From Paenibacillus sp. HWE-109 (GTDB taxonomy: Bacteria > Bacillota > Bacilli > Paenibacillales > NBRC-103111), in contig NZ_CP091881.1 in assembly GCF_022163125.1 (NCBI RefSeq), positions 3,038,001 to 3,102,000 on the forward strand: a DNA stretch of 64,000 bases, in the 5' to 3' direction. The translations under genes and the position numbers were made by a program. Position 1 is the first letter of the stretch. Every line of letters begins with the position of its first letter. Below the pieces are notes generated by a model. The model was not told where the DNA came from, did no database searches, and worked only from the letters and a program-made list of their open reading frames with translations. Of the stretch, positions 33,063 to 41,433 are shown piece by piece.

Positions 33063-36000
33063 TCATTTCTTTAATTTATTCTTTTCTTTTGTGCTCAGTG
33101 AAATGCCAACTTTGGTTATGGAAACTTTCCTGTCGTCCTTCAATGATTTCCAGGCAATATCAAATTGGACTGTGTTTATACCAAAAATAGGTAAAATCTC
33201 ATTATCCCCATAGCCATCAGGCAGTGCAACCATATAGTCTGTGTCAGTTTTGTTTTTCAAAACGTCCATAATTTGTTTCTCATCGCTGCTTAAAACGCGA
33301 GACGGAGTGGTAGCAGTAACTTGTGAAGCACCAGAATTCTGTTGAGCATTTCCTTTATTTCCCGCTTTTGTTGTCTTGGATTGTGACGCTTTTGCCAATT
33401 TGGGTGCTGCCAAACTAGCATACTTTAGAGAACTGTCTAGATTAATTTTATAATCATATTTCTTGCTTAGAATGTCGATAATTGACTTCACTCTAACGTC
33501 ATTTGGTTTTTTGCTAGTTAGCTCGCTTATCTGTTGAGCAAGCTCAACTTCATCCCAGACATGATCTTGAATTCCTTTTTCTCGCAATAATTTGTCAATG
33601 TTGGTAGCTAATAAATTGTCGATAACACCTTCTTCATTTTTGGAAGGCGCATATTGCTTAACAAGTCCACCTGGATCAGCAAGAACAACTCGACCTTGCT
33701 CATCAATTAGAAATTGCAAATCGGAAATGCGAATCTCTGCCGCGATCATTCTATTTTCCATCTCAATAATTTGTTGAATACTTGAAACATTCAAATGCTT
33801 GGGCATTTTTAACTGATCCGAGTCCTTGACCTTGACGAAATCTTTGGAATGCTCAGCATAACGCTTCATAATAACAGCCGGGAGATCTCCATGTACGGTA
33901 ATTCCGATAATGTCAACTATAGGCAATTGGGGATCAATTTGCTTAATATCATGGAGAATACTGAGCTCGCCACAAAGCATTTTGAAGCTATCATCGCGAT
34001 TCATAATCCCAATGACCAAGTCATCATAATCGGCTAACCCAAACACGTTTTTCTGCTTACCGCTAGCTATTGGATCTTTAGAAATAGCTGCATCCTTGAA
34101 TTTATCAAGAAAAGGAAAGTTTTTCGTATGCAGGCGGATCAGATTATAACTTGCAAGCAGATTGTTATTCGTTTTGTCCAACATTAGTTTAGCTATCATG
34201 GCATCATATTTAAAAACATTCACAAGTACGGATATCGGATCATTGAATAAAGAAAATACAATTTCCTGGTCTTCTCTATCTGCAGAAAGCAAGCGTTTCG
34301 ATTCGTATTCGACGGTTCCAAGTTGAGACTTTACCTGATCCTCAAGGAGCAGCGCTTTCATAAGTGCTTTATGTTCTGATTCGACCGCCAAATCCATAAG
34401 TCTGAAGATTTCCTTACTGAGTCTATCCCTATACTCTTTCATTAAAACGGTTTCTTCGAATTCCGACTGTTCGACTCTAAATTCGGCGATTTGATCTCTG
34501 TTCTTCAGAACGAGACCTAAACCTTTCTCCTCCAGCTGTGCTTGCAGTTGCTTGTTTTTGCGTTCAAGGGTTTGGTCCCTCTTCTCATTCTCCCAGTTGA
34601 AGTTGGGGTCTTTGGTATTGCTACGGCGTGTTCTCTTCCAATATTCCGCTTCTGACATTGAATCCTTCGCTGCCACGGGCTCATCCCAGGAGGTCAATAG
34701 ATGATTGAGCACCCCAACCTCGCTATTGTTCATCCCTTCTTTCGACTCCGCGGTAACAACTCCCAACATCTCTTCTTTCCAGTTTCGTTCATATTCTTCA
34801 TTCATTTCTTGTGAAGCTGCTTCTAATAAAAGGTGAACTTTTTCTCGAATCTCATCTTTATTAGCCACATTGACCATGTCCATCAACGGATTCTCAGCAT
34901 CCGGCAAGTGTGTACAGTCGAGAAGTATTTTGGCGATGTCATTGTGCTTAAGTCCTGAACAATCCTCGAGATGCTCAATCACTTTCATGCCGCCCAGTTT
35001 TTCGCTTTTATGATTTCTCCATAGGATGTTATTAATCCAAAGTTTCTTCTCAGCCAGTCCCGGCGGCGCATCGAGAATAACACGTTTGAGACTCGGCAAG
35101 GTGCCAATCAGATTTTCCCATCTCGCAGCTTGATCATTGCCTTCTTCCTCCATGAAAATAACCTTCATGCCAACCAGTGCCGGGCCTTCCAGAATACCGC
35201 TGCGCATCCCCACACTCACGACATCATATTGTCCCGAATGAGCTAAATAATGGAGCATGCGAAGCTGCCCTTTGCGTCCTTCGTTCTGATAAGGAAACTC
35301 GGGATGATTCCAGAACTCGGTTAAATCGGGGACCGTTGCCTCCCCTATTCGATCCCCGATATTTACCGGCGTTCTTCCCGATTTCCTTATATCCTTAATA
35401 AGTTTTTGCTGACTTCCTTCACTTGTATAGTGATGTGCATGAGGGTGCGTAAGCTCACCTTGTTTCATCCATAACAGCGCGTACGCGCCTGGGGGCATTT
35501 GCATCTTGTCTTCCAGCCATTTTTGGAGTTCAGCTTCTTTGTGAGAATCAGCTTTACCCAACCATTTGTCTTTAATCGTGGCATAAGATCCTTTGATGTT
35601 CTTGTCAAAGTTTTCACTAATTATTTTCGTTTCTGACGTAATTTCCATTGACGCGAACTTTCGTTCTTTGTTTTCTTCTTTTGTTGAAGTTTCGAATTCC
35701 GCAGCTCTTGTGTTTATCCAATCTTTTTTGTTGTTGATAAAACCCTCATTATATTCTTTCTTGGCGTTGGGTACATGCAAGATGTAGACGTTCTGTTTCT
35801 CACCGATCAACCCTTGATAGAAGCTTTCCATCATTTTAGCCGTTCCATAATGCGCGAAATCTGAAAGAATGACGACACTCAAGTCTGGACGAAGAGCCAA
35901 CGCGCCAGCGACGCCATACATGTCTCCCCGCATATGTGCGCCTTGGACAATCAGTGCACGGTGTTTCGCATCTTTGGAATTACTATTATCGACGGGTGGG

Positions 36001-36578
36001 AGAGGCAAGCTGAAAGCATCCTTCGTCACCTCAATGAGTTGATTCAGCAAACTGATAGCACCCTGGAGGTCATAGTTATGAAAAGCGGACAATAGCTGGT
36101 CCCATGTGGCAAGAATACTTGATTTCTGATTAGGTGAACGTTTCGTGGCTTCAAGTATGGCTTGTTTATATGTCTGTTTTTCAGTGTTGACAGCAATTTC
36201 CCACATATATTGGTACAAATACTTTTTTAATAGGTCATCGGGAATAACATCCGTGCTCTGCTCCTGGAAATATTGATCTGGAGACTTATCTATGGAACGC
36301 TGCAGCTTAGGTCCGTCAGTTGAAGCTGATCGACTGACCATAGGTTTGTTTATTGCCCTAGGAGATTGATTGCTTTGATGCCTCAGTAACTGCATGACGG
36401 CTTGATTGCCCACGGTTCGTTGCAACTGCATAACAGTGGCAGGACTTAAAGGCATTCCTGAGGATATCGAAGTGGATACTCCTTGTTCCTTCGTATCAAC
36501 TGCCTCTTGGGATTGCAGATTCATTGCAGCGGCAGGTCCTGCATGTGTATGTGTTGGTGTCTTAGCAGCTTTGAACAC
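33063..36578 (-). CDS. Large multidomain protein with eCIS/DUF4157-type N-terminal motif and kinase-like C-terminal region
   Basis: About 1171 residues, no signal peptide. Near residue 50-70, LSPATVMQLQRTVGNQAVMQL is the short motif that opens many DUF4157-type and contractile-injection-linked toxins. Residues about 210-560 form an alpha/beta region (RALIVQGAHMRGDMYGVAGA, VVSVGMRSGILEGPALVGMK) I cannot name. Residues about 585-770 are charged helices. Residues about 840-1005 resemble a divergent protein kinase: SGKQKNVFGLADYDDLVIGI (nucleotide loop), hinge AVIMKRYAEH, RISDLQFLID (catalytic loop) and VVLADPGGL (DFG-like). A disordered Lys/Ser/Thr linker precedes a final 75-residue domain. GTG 36578 has GAGGGGGG at 5 nt; ATG 36596 is possible. 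It stands alone. Confidence 0.6.
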   Translation of the reverse strand: MFKAAKTPTHTHAGPAAAMNLQSQEAVDTKEQGVSTSISSGMPLSPATVMQLQRTVGNQAVMQLLRHQSNQSPRAINKPMVSRSASTDGPKLQRSIDKSPDQYFQEQSTDVIPDDLLKKYLYQYMWEIAVNTEKQTYKQAILEATKRSPNQKSSILATWDQLLSAFHNYDLQGAISLLNQLIEVTKDAFSLPLPPVDNSNSKDAKHRALIVQGAHMRGDMYGVAGALALRPDLSVVILSDFAHYGTAKMMESFYQGLIGEKQNVYILHVPNAKKEYNEGFINNKKDWINTRAAEFETSTKEENKERKFASMEITSETKIISENFDKNIKGSYATIKDKWLGKADSHKEAELQKWLEDKMQMPPGAYALLWMKQGELTHPHAHHYTSEGSQQKLIKDIRKSGRTPVNIGDRIGEATVPDLTEFWNHPEFPYQNEGRKGQLRMLHYLAHSGQYDVVSVGMRSGILEGPALVGMKVIFMEEEGNDQAARWENLIGTLPSLKRVILDAPPGLAEKKLWINNILWRNHKSEKLGGMKVIEHLEDCSGLKHNDIAKILLDCTHLPDAENPLMDMVNVANKDEIREKVHLLLEAASQEMNEEYERNWKEEMLGVVTAESKEGMNNSEVGVLNHLLTSWDEPVAAKDSMSEAEYWKRTRRSNTKDPNFNWENEKRDQTLERKNKQLQAQLEEKGLGLVLKNRDQIAEFRVEQSEFEETVLMKEYRDRLSKEIFRLMDLAVESEHKALMKALLLEDQVKSQLGTVEYESKRLLSADREDQEIVFSLFNDPISVLVNVFKYDAMIAKLMLDKTNNNLLASYNLIRLHTKNFPFLDKFKDAAISKDPIASGKQKNVFGLADYDDLVIGIMNRDDSFKMLCGELSILHDIKQIDPQLPIVDIIGITVHGDLPAVIMKRYAEHSKDFVKVKDSDQLKMPKHLNVSSIQQIIEMENRMIAAEIRISDLQFLIDEQGRVVLADPGGLVKQYAPSKNEEGVIDNLLATNIDKLLREKGIQDHVWDEVELAQQISELTSKKPNDVRVKSIIDILSKKYDYKINLDSSLKYASLAAPKLAKASQSKTTKAGNKGNAQQNSGASQVTATTPSRVLSSDEKQIMDVLKNKTDTDYMVALPDGYGDNEILPIFGINTVQFDIAWKSLKDDRKVSITKVGISLSTKEKNKLKK

Positions 36579-36712
36579 AAATTCCCCCCTCGTCATCTCG
36601 CGGAAAATTCCTTGCCTTTCGTTTCTCGGTGCCCATTGATTATATTTATATTACCATAATTTGGTTTAAAAAACATTTGACATCCACACATGGCATCGTT
36701 CTCGAAAGTGCG

Positions 36713-36764
36713 AAAAGATCGTTTCGTTTCAGTCCTGTTAAGGTTAGAAACAAAACGATCTTTT
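36713..36764. terminator. Strong bidirectional terminator
   Basis: AAAAGATCGTTT and AAACGATCTTTT arms (with further GTTTC/GAAAC pairing) enclose a 21-nt loop. It ends the FAD oxidoreductase message, whose stop is 27 bp away. Confidence 0.85.
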
Positions 36765-36790
36765 AAGTTTACATGTACACACTTGATAGG

Positions 36791-38371
36791 TTACACAGCC
36801 CCAATCTTAGGCCATGTCAGTTCGATACCATTCGCTGTTAGTAAAGCTTGTAGTTCGCCGAGTTTTGCTGCGTTGACGCGAACCTCACTCGGGGTCAAGC
36901 CTTGGTTCAAACAAAAAGCAGCTGTAAAGCCTGCGGACTCCCCGATGTTCCATTCAACCGGATGAAGCCTGTAGCAGCCATTGGTAATATGAGTTGTTCC
37001 TATATTCTTGCACGCAGCCAGCAAGTTGGTAACCTGCTTGGGGATCAGACTCCCTAATGGGATTTGAAAAGGCAACGATGAGATATCGAGGAAATTGCGT
37101 CCCCTCATACTCGGATGCAAATCGATCCGGTAACATCCGATGCCTACGCTGTCCGGGAACTCTTCGGCCCCTCGATCGCCTCTTATTGCTGCGCTTATAT
37201 GCTGTTCCAAAACCGTGAATTCCGCTTTAATCCTGCGCGATTCCCGAATATATGGTGCCTGGGCCATGCCATCGGTCGTCCCAACGACGTCCGGACGCAG
37301 CCTCAGTCCCGGATAACCGGCTCCCCCGTCAGGCCGTGGCGCTTCCGTCTGCAGCCAGTATAACAAAGAAAAGCTCAGATGTTTCGCTTGATGCAGATGC
37401 TTTTCGGCTAGGTGCTCAGGCACATCGTAGATATTGCCAAGAAAGTAATCGTTCTGGGCCCAGTTGACTAGCGAAATATCCGACGGATATGTCCCGGTTG
37501 TGAAGTTTGCTCGATCCACAATCCGGCGATAAATAAATAAAGGATATTTATCCGTACCGGGAAAAAGCGTTTCTTCTGTCGGTTCCAGCGTCTTGGGATC
37601 AGGCGATACCCAGTTCAACTGCGGATTCGGCCAGAATGGTGCTTGAAATGAGCGCCAGAACTCGTAATCTTTGGGTTTATCTATGACATGATTCTCACCT
37701 TCGAAGTAATCCATCGCGAAGCAATAAGTAAAAGCTTGTATATCGTGAGGATCTGAGGGACCTTCCAGGGCATGGGGCTCGTGTGTTTCTGATTTCGATT
37801 CTGCCCCAGTTACATATTCGACTTTCGCAAGCGGCAGTAAATCCCCGCATTCTGTTGCATCAAGAAAATAAGACGCGTGGACAGTCAGCTTCTCCCCATT
37901 CTCACATTTGACGGTAACCGCTTGGATCTCATTTCCATGTCTATACGCTTTTATGATTTTACAACGTGTATGAATGGTAAGTTGCCCACTGTTTACGAAT
38001 GGCGCAAACATCTCCTGTAATACGGCATGCGTGACGCGCGGTTCGGCGCACAGCCGGCTTACCCCACCGTTACCGGGATTCAAATAGAACGCCGAACGCC
38101 CGTACTCCGATAACGGATAGTGTTGACGGTAGTATTCTCTAACCTGATTGCGAAACTTGCGATAGCTTCGTGTACAGCCAAATTGCTCAATCCACTTATG
38201 CTCATCAGGCGGCACCGCCTGACTCGTCAACTGACCGCCAATCCAGTCATATTCATCACTCATGTATACGTTCTTTCCCATCCTACAGGCGGCTAGTGCT
38301 GCAGCGCACCCTCCTACTCCTCCGCCAATAATTGCAATATCTGCGCGTATATCTCTTTTCATATTCACCAT
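36791..38371 (-). CDS. FAD-dependent oxidoreductase (FAD_oxidored family)
   Basis: 526 residues. The N-terminal dinucleotide fold IAIIGGGVGGCAAALAACRMGK is intact, followed by DEYDWIGGQLTSQAVPPDE and, later, ASYFLDATECGDLLPLA, the usual second FAD-contact block of this family. The C-terminal GCYRLHPVEWNIGESAGFTAAFCL closes the fold. Family members occur in sugar and xylan-type loci and act on unknown polyols or sugars. AAGGAGG lies 8 nt before the ATG at 38371. It is monocistronic. Confidence 0.87.
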   Translation of the reverse strand: MVNMKRDIRADIAIIGGGVGGCAAALAACRMGKNVYMSDEYDWIGGQLTSQAVPPDEHKWIEQFGCTRSYRKFRNQVREYYRQHYPLSEYGRSAFYLNPGNGGVSRLCAEPRVTHAVLQEMFAPFVNSGQLTIHTRCKIIKAYRHGNEIQAVTVKCENGEKLTVHASYFLDATECGDLLPLAKVEYVTGAESKSETHEPHALEGPSDPHDIQAFTYCFAMDYFEGENHVIDKPKDYEFWRSFQAPFWPNPQLNWVSPDPKTLEPTEETLFPGTDKYPLFIYRRIVDRANFTTGTYPSDISLVNWAQNDYFLGNIYDVPEHLAEKHLHQAKHLSFSLLYWLQTEAPRPDGGAGYPGLRLRPDVVGTTDGMAQAPYIRESRRIKAEFTVLEQHISAAIRGDRGAEEFPDSVGIGCYRIDLHPSMRGRNFLDISSLPFQIPLGSLIPKQVTNLLAACKNIGTTHITNGCYRLHPVEWNIGESAGFTAAFCLNQGLTPSEVRVNAAKLGELQALLTANGIELTWPKIGAV

Positions 38372-38632
38372 TTTGTTTCCCTCCTTAATCCATTTTTGTT
38401 TAATTAATCCTAATTCAATAGACGCAGGGTATCTTCTTAAAGTTGCAAAATTAGCAGAACTTCTTATTCTTTGTAATTCTCATACGGCTAAGTCTCTTCG
38501 CAGCTTCCTTTATCCACTTTCTAGTTCCTTTAATGGCTGTAATAACTTCCAATTAGAGAGTAATTAAATAAGGGTAAGCTTCGCTTACCCAAAAACTTAT
38601 AAATTCTTATATATTAAGAAAACCGTTATGAA
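38372..38632. other. Non-coding spacer with a hairpin
   Basis: No gene seen. A perfect hairpin GGGTAAGC-TTC-GCTTACCC at 38572-38590 followed by A5 could terminate minus-strand transcription arriving from the right. Confidence 0.5.
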
Positions 38633-38959
38633 GCCGCCCTAAGAGATGAGCGGCTTCATAACGGTTTTCAACAATATCGGCGGATCCTAGTTCCGTTTGA
38701 GCTTTGCCATGACAGAGAGTGTCGTGTGAAAAGGAACTATGATCCGCTATATGGCGGGAACTGGGGTAAACGTAGCATGAAAGGGAACTGAGATCCGCTA
38801 TTTACGCAGAAACTGCTGATTCCAACCGGGAAATGGTGAAATAGCGGATCGTAGTTCCCTCTGGCGTGGAATATAGCCGTTTTCAGAATAATAGCGCCCT
38901 GTAGTTCCCTCAAACTCGCTATCATGACATATTTCTCCAATATCACGGGTGACGTTCCC
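38633..38959 (+). repeat. Dispersed ~327-bp non-coding repeat, copy A
   Basis: It matches 52051-52376 over its whole length with the same internal spacing. It begins with a GCCGC/GCGGC hairpin (extended here to AACCGTTATGAAGCCGC on both arms) and contains GGAACTATGATCCGCTA at 38733, GGAACTGAGATCCGCTA at 38784 and the inverse TAGCGGATCGTAGTTCC at 38842. The open frame of about 100 codons across it on the minus strand is not protein-like and is absent as a frame in copy B. Confidence 0.85.
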
Positions 38960-39041
38960 TTATCTCCGCGCGATAGCAAGCTAGCGGATCTTATTTCTGA
39001 CAAATAGCTTGTTTTATAACTCCGAACCTGCTGGGCAAGCT

Positions 39042-39390
39042 TCACTCACCCCAACCCAACAACATGTCTCTTAGACCTTCGTCGATTGTCAAGATGACAT
39101 GTCGATGGTTGACTTGATATACGTCCTCTGACAAAATATCTGCTTCACTCTTCCATTTCTCCGAATGAACACGCCGTGCAGAAACGTCCATTGCACCAAT
39201 AGGGCACCACCTTAAGATCGTGGCACCCTTCATATGCGAGCAGGTTAAACCCTTTGTTAGGGTCTCCACAATCTCGAAATTTTTGGATTTCTTTCAACAC
39301 TACGGGACGTATCTTTTGGCGTTGCCTGCTTTTAACGGCTTCCCAGTGCTGATTCTCATCAAAGAAAGCACGAATAAAGCGTAAAGTCCA
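39042..39390 (-). pseudogene. IS91-family transposase remnant (zinc-binding N-terminal part)
   Basis: The minus strand encodes FIRAFFDENQHWEAVKSRQR, VVLKEIQKFRDCGDPNKGF, LLAYEGCHDLKVVPYWCNG and RFCTACSFGEMEE in one frame, then, after a frameshift near 39150-39165, KWKSEADILSEDVYQVNHRH and VILTIDEGLRD in another. This is the cysteine-rich zinc-binding start of IS91/IS801-type Y2 rolling-circle transposases. The catalytic part is missing. The fragment ends where the DNA next to repeat copy A begins. Confidence 0.8.
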
Positions 39391-39393
39391 AGC

Positions 39394-39777
39394 TCAACTG
39401 TAATCCTCAATTAATGATATTTGCCCTTCGTGAATCCCAAATACGGACTTCCCTTTTAATTGAAGCTTGTCTCCAAGCTTTAACCCGTTAGGCAAATCAA
39501 CGGCCAATATGGCTTCATAATCAATAAGTATTTCAGTTGTGTCACCTTCAGCATGGTATTGCGTAATTGTCTGATGACGGCTAGAAAAAATCTTAGATGA
39601 TTTTGCCGCCAATTCACCAAATTCTTGTATTCCTCTGGTTTCTGTGTCCATTGTACCATTTGAAAAATTCCTAAACAGAATGTCTTTATGTAGAAGTTTA
39701 ACCATACCTTGTAGATCAAAAGAATTGTAAGCCTCAATATAATTTTCAATGATTTCCTTGTTCTTTTCACTACTCAT
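39394..39777 (-). CDS. SnoaL-like/NTF2-fold protein
   Basis: 127 residues with the cone-shaped NTF2 fold: helix IIENYIEAYNSFDLQGMVKLLH, then strands including RNFSNGTMDTETRGIQEFGELAA and a curved sheet (ILIDYEAILAVDLPN, LQLKGKSVFGIHEGQI). Related proteins are isomerases, hydrolases or small-ligand binders; this one is unassigned. It appears monocistronic, reading toward the IS91 remnant. Confidence 0.8.
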   Translation of the reverse strand: MSSEKNKEIIENYIEAYNSFDLQGMVKLLHKDILFRNFSNGTMDTETRGIQEFGELAAKSSKIFSSRHQTITQYHAEGDTTEILIDYEAILAVDLPNGLKLGDKLQLKGKSVFGIHEGQISLIEDYS

Positions 39778-39878
39778 GGTCTTACTCCTCTCACATTTAT
39801 TGGCATCGATAAACGCCGGACTATTTTGACTATCTGGGAATATAAGTTATTATATAAGATAAAAAAGGAGGTTACTAG

Positions 39879-40244
39879 ATGGAAAGAGCAGAAATCATAG
39901 CCATTATTTCATTATTGATATCTATAATTCTAATGATTAAGCTAATAGGCCAGCAAGCCCGCATTAATGAGCTGAAATATGATATTGAACGACTGGAGGG
40001 TCGACCGGAAACCTATCCCCTACCCAAGAAGCCAGCTTCTGCTGCTTCTTCTACTTCTACTTCTACTGCTTCCGTTTACGCTAAACCTCTCTATGCTTTG
40101 GAACTTGCCCCGGAATTAGAGCAGCGGCTTCAGGTTCTACTGGCAGGTGGCAAGAAGATTGAGGCCATCAAAGAATTAAGAGATGCCGCTGGCCTTTCTT
40201 TGAAAGCTGCCAAAGATTACGTAGATGCTATGAGAAATCGTTAA
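39879..40244 (+). CDS. Membrane-anchored ribosomal L7/L12 C-terminal-domain-like protein
   Basis: 121 residues: an N-terminal membrane helix (IIAIISLLISIILMIKLIG), a short coiled segment, a Ser/Ala/Thr-rich linker, and a final segment GKKIEAIKELRDAAGLSLKAAKDYVDAM that matches the helical part of the L7/L12 C-terminal domain. It is not a ribosomal stalk protein, since the N-terminal dimer domain is replaced by a membrane anchor. AAAAAAGGAGG lies before the ATG. Its role is unknown. Confidence 0.8.
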   Translation: MERAEIIAIISLLISIILMIKLIGQQARINELKYDIERLEGRPETYPLPKKPASAASSTSTSTASVYAKPLYALELAPELEQRLQVLLAGGKKIEAIKELRDAAGLSLKAAKDYVDAMRNR

Positions 40245-40347
40245 TTAGCCGATAAGTAGAAATGAGTCTGGTGGCGATGCCATAGAAAATGGAAAAAAGA
40301 CGATAATGATTCATCGTCCGGAAGAACTGAACTATGTGATTTTTACA

Positions 40348-40725
40348 TTACTTTTTTTCCAAAACAGCAAAATAATTTCCTTCATTATCGGCAAAGTTGA
40401 ATACTCTTCCGGATGGAATAGTTACCAGTTCTCCGACAGTGATATCTTTGTCCTTAAAATCTTGATATAAGGAATCAAGTTCGTCTGAGAAAAACAATAA
40501 CGAAGGTGTACTAAGATTTAATTCAGGCTGCATTTTTGCAATTACGGCCTTATTATGGAGCACAAAACTCGTTTGAGCATCGTTAGTTGGAGCAATTTCA
40601 ATCCATCTCATATACTCGTTTTTTTCCTCAGCAACTACGCTGAACCCTGCTTTTTCTGTCCAAAATTTCAAACACTCATCTTGATCATTCACATATAACA
40701 TAACTTGTCCGATTTTATTAATCAT
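40348..40725 (-). CDS. VOC superfamily glyoxalase/bleomycin-resistance-like protein
   Basis: 125 residues. The first module is INKIGQVMLYVNDQDECLKFWTEKAGFSVV with MRWIEIAP, and the second ends IPSGRVFNFADNEGNYFAVLEKK. This is a common single-domain VOC protein that dimerises. Its substrate cannot be assigned. It is last in a run of minus-strand genes starting at 42333. Confidence 0.82.
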   Translation of the reverse strand: MINKIGQVMLYVNDQDECLKFWTEKAGFSVVAEEKNEYMRWIEIAPTNDAQTSFVLHNKAVIAKMQPELNLSTPSLLFFSDELDSLYQDFKDKDITVGELVTIPSGRVFNFADNEGNYFAVLEKK

Positions 40726-40817
40726 TTGTTAGTCTCCATTTCTTTAATTTTGGATTGATGTACCCAAACGTCAATATTTCGCAGGCATGTTTACTATACA
40801 AAATATTTTCAACTAGT

Positions 40818-41021
40818 TCAACTATCTTCCCCTCTCCCCTTTTCTCTCCGAACAAAGATTTCTCTGATGAAAGCCCCCAGAGCCCCTGCCACCGCAACAA
40901 TTGAAATTAAATTCATAATTTTAACAAACGAATGAGGTGTGCCAACGATGACCACGGCATTTAAAATAATGATAATGGGGAAGAAGATGAACCCGATATA
41001 CAACTGTTTATTTGAAGAAAT
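40818..41021 (-). CDS. Small two-helix membrane protein, possibly with an ATT start codon
   Basis: About 67 residues with two hydrophobic helices (YIGFIFFPIIIILNAVVIV and MNLISIVAVAGALGAFI) and a charged basic tail (REIFVRREKGRGEDS). A near-perfect AAAGGAGGT lies 8 nt before an in-frame ATT at 41021, and no ATG, GTG or TTG stands in that position; the first classical start is TTG at 41003, 26 nt from the site. Translation from ATT would give M/I-SSNKQLYIGF. The gene follows the preceding one by 27 bp. Confidence 0.6.
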   Translation of the reverse strand: MSSNKQLYIGFIFFPIIIILNAVVIVGTPHSFVKIMNLISIVAVAGALGAFIREIFVRREKGRGEDS

Positions 41022-41048
41022 GAAGCTTACCTCCTTTACATCTTTAGA

Positions 41049-41402
41049 TCAAGAGCTCTCGCAATGGGGGGATCTGTCTAGAACGAACCACCAGTATCCT
41101 TTTTGGAAACGAGAGGAGACATTTAAAGTAATATTGTCCTTTTCGTAGCTGATAACGGTGTCAAGTGTTGCCTTGTGCCTCCAGCCATTCTGAGACAGAT
41201 ATGTAGTAAGTTGTTGTTCAGATGGTCCTCGTCTCCCAATCAATTTACTAGCATCTGATGTAAGCGGGACGACACGAGCATTGCCAAATTCAATAGCAAG
41301 AATTGATCTTGGTATTGAAAAAGGGTATTCCGTTGCTAGTGATAGTGCAGTCAAGACAATCGAAAAAAAGATCAAACATGACCAGATGATTATCCTTTTC
41401 AC
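41049..41402 (-). CDS. Hypothetical secreted or membrane-anchored protein
   Basis: 117 residues with an N-terminal hydrophobic segment (IIIWSCLIFFSIVLTALSL) that is a signal peptide or anchor, then a small alpha/beta domain ending WWFVLDRSPHCESS. No family recognised. It lies between the deacetylase gene (31 bp upstream) and a small membrane protein, all on one strand, so these three are probably one transcript. Confidence 0.6.
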   Translation of the reverse strand: MKRIIIWSCLIFFSIVLTALSLATEYPFSIPRSILAIEFGNARVVPLTSDASKLIGRRGPSEQQLTTYLSQNGWRHKATLDTVISYEKDNITLNVSSRFQKGYWWFVLDRSPHCESS

Positions 41403-41433
41403 TGGGAAGTCACATCCTTCTTGTTAACCTTGA

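Noticed and set aside
38572..38670. A CRISPR array or phage attachment site suggested by repeated hairpins and words
   Set aside because: The repeats are unequal, partly inverted and lack regular unique spacers, and no cas, integrase or tRNA gene is present.
38737..39045. A 102-codon open frame on the minus strand
   Set aside because: It lies in repeat copy A and its flank, has no ribosome binding site or recognisable domain, and the frame is not maintained in copy B.
39042..39269. A free-standing 75-residue protein
   Set aside because: It is the second half of a frameshifted IS91-type transposase remnant, not an independent gene.
39879..40244. Ribosomal protein L7/L12
   Set aside because: Only the helical C-terminal segment is similar; the stalk dimerisation domain is absent and a membrane helix takes its place.
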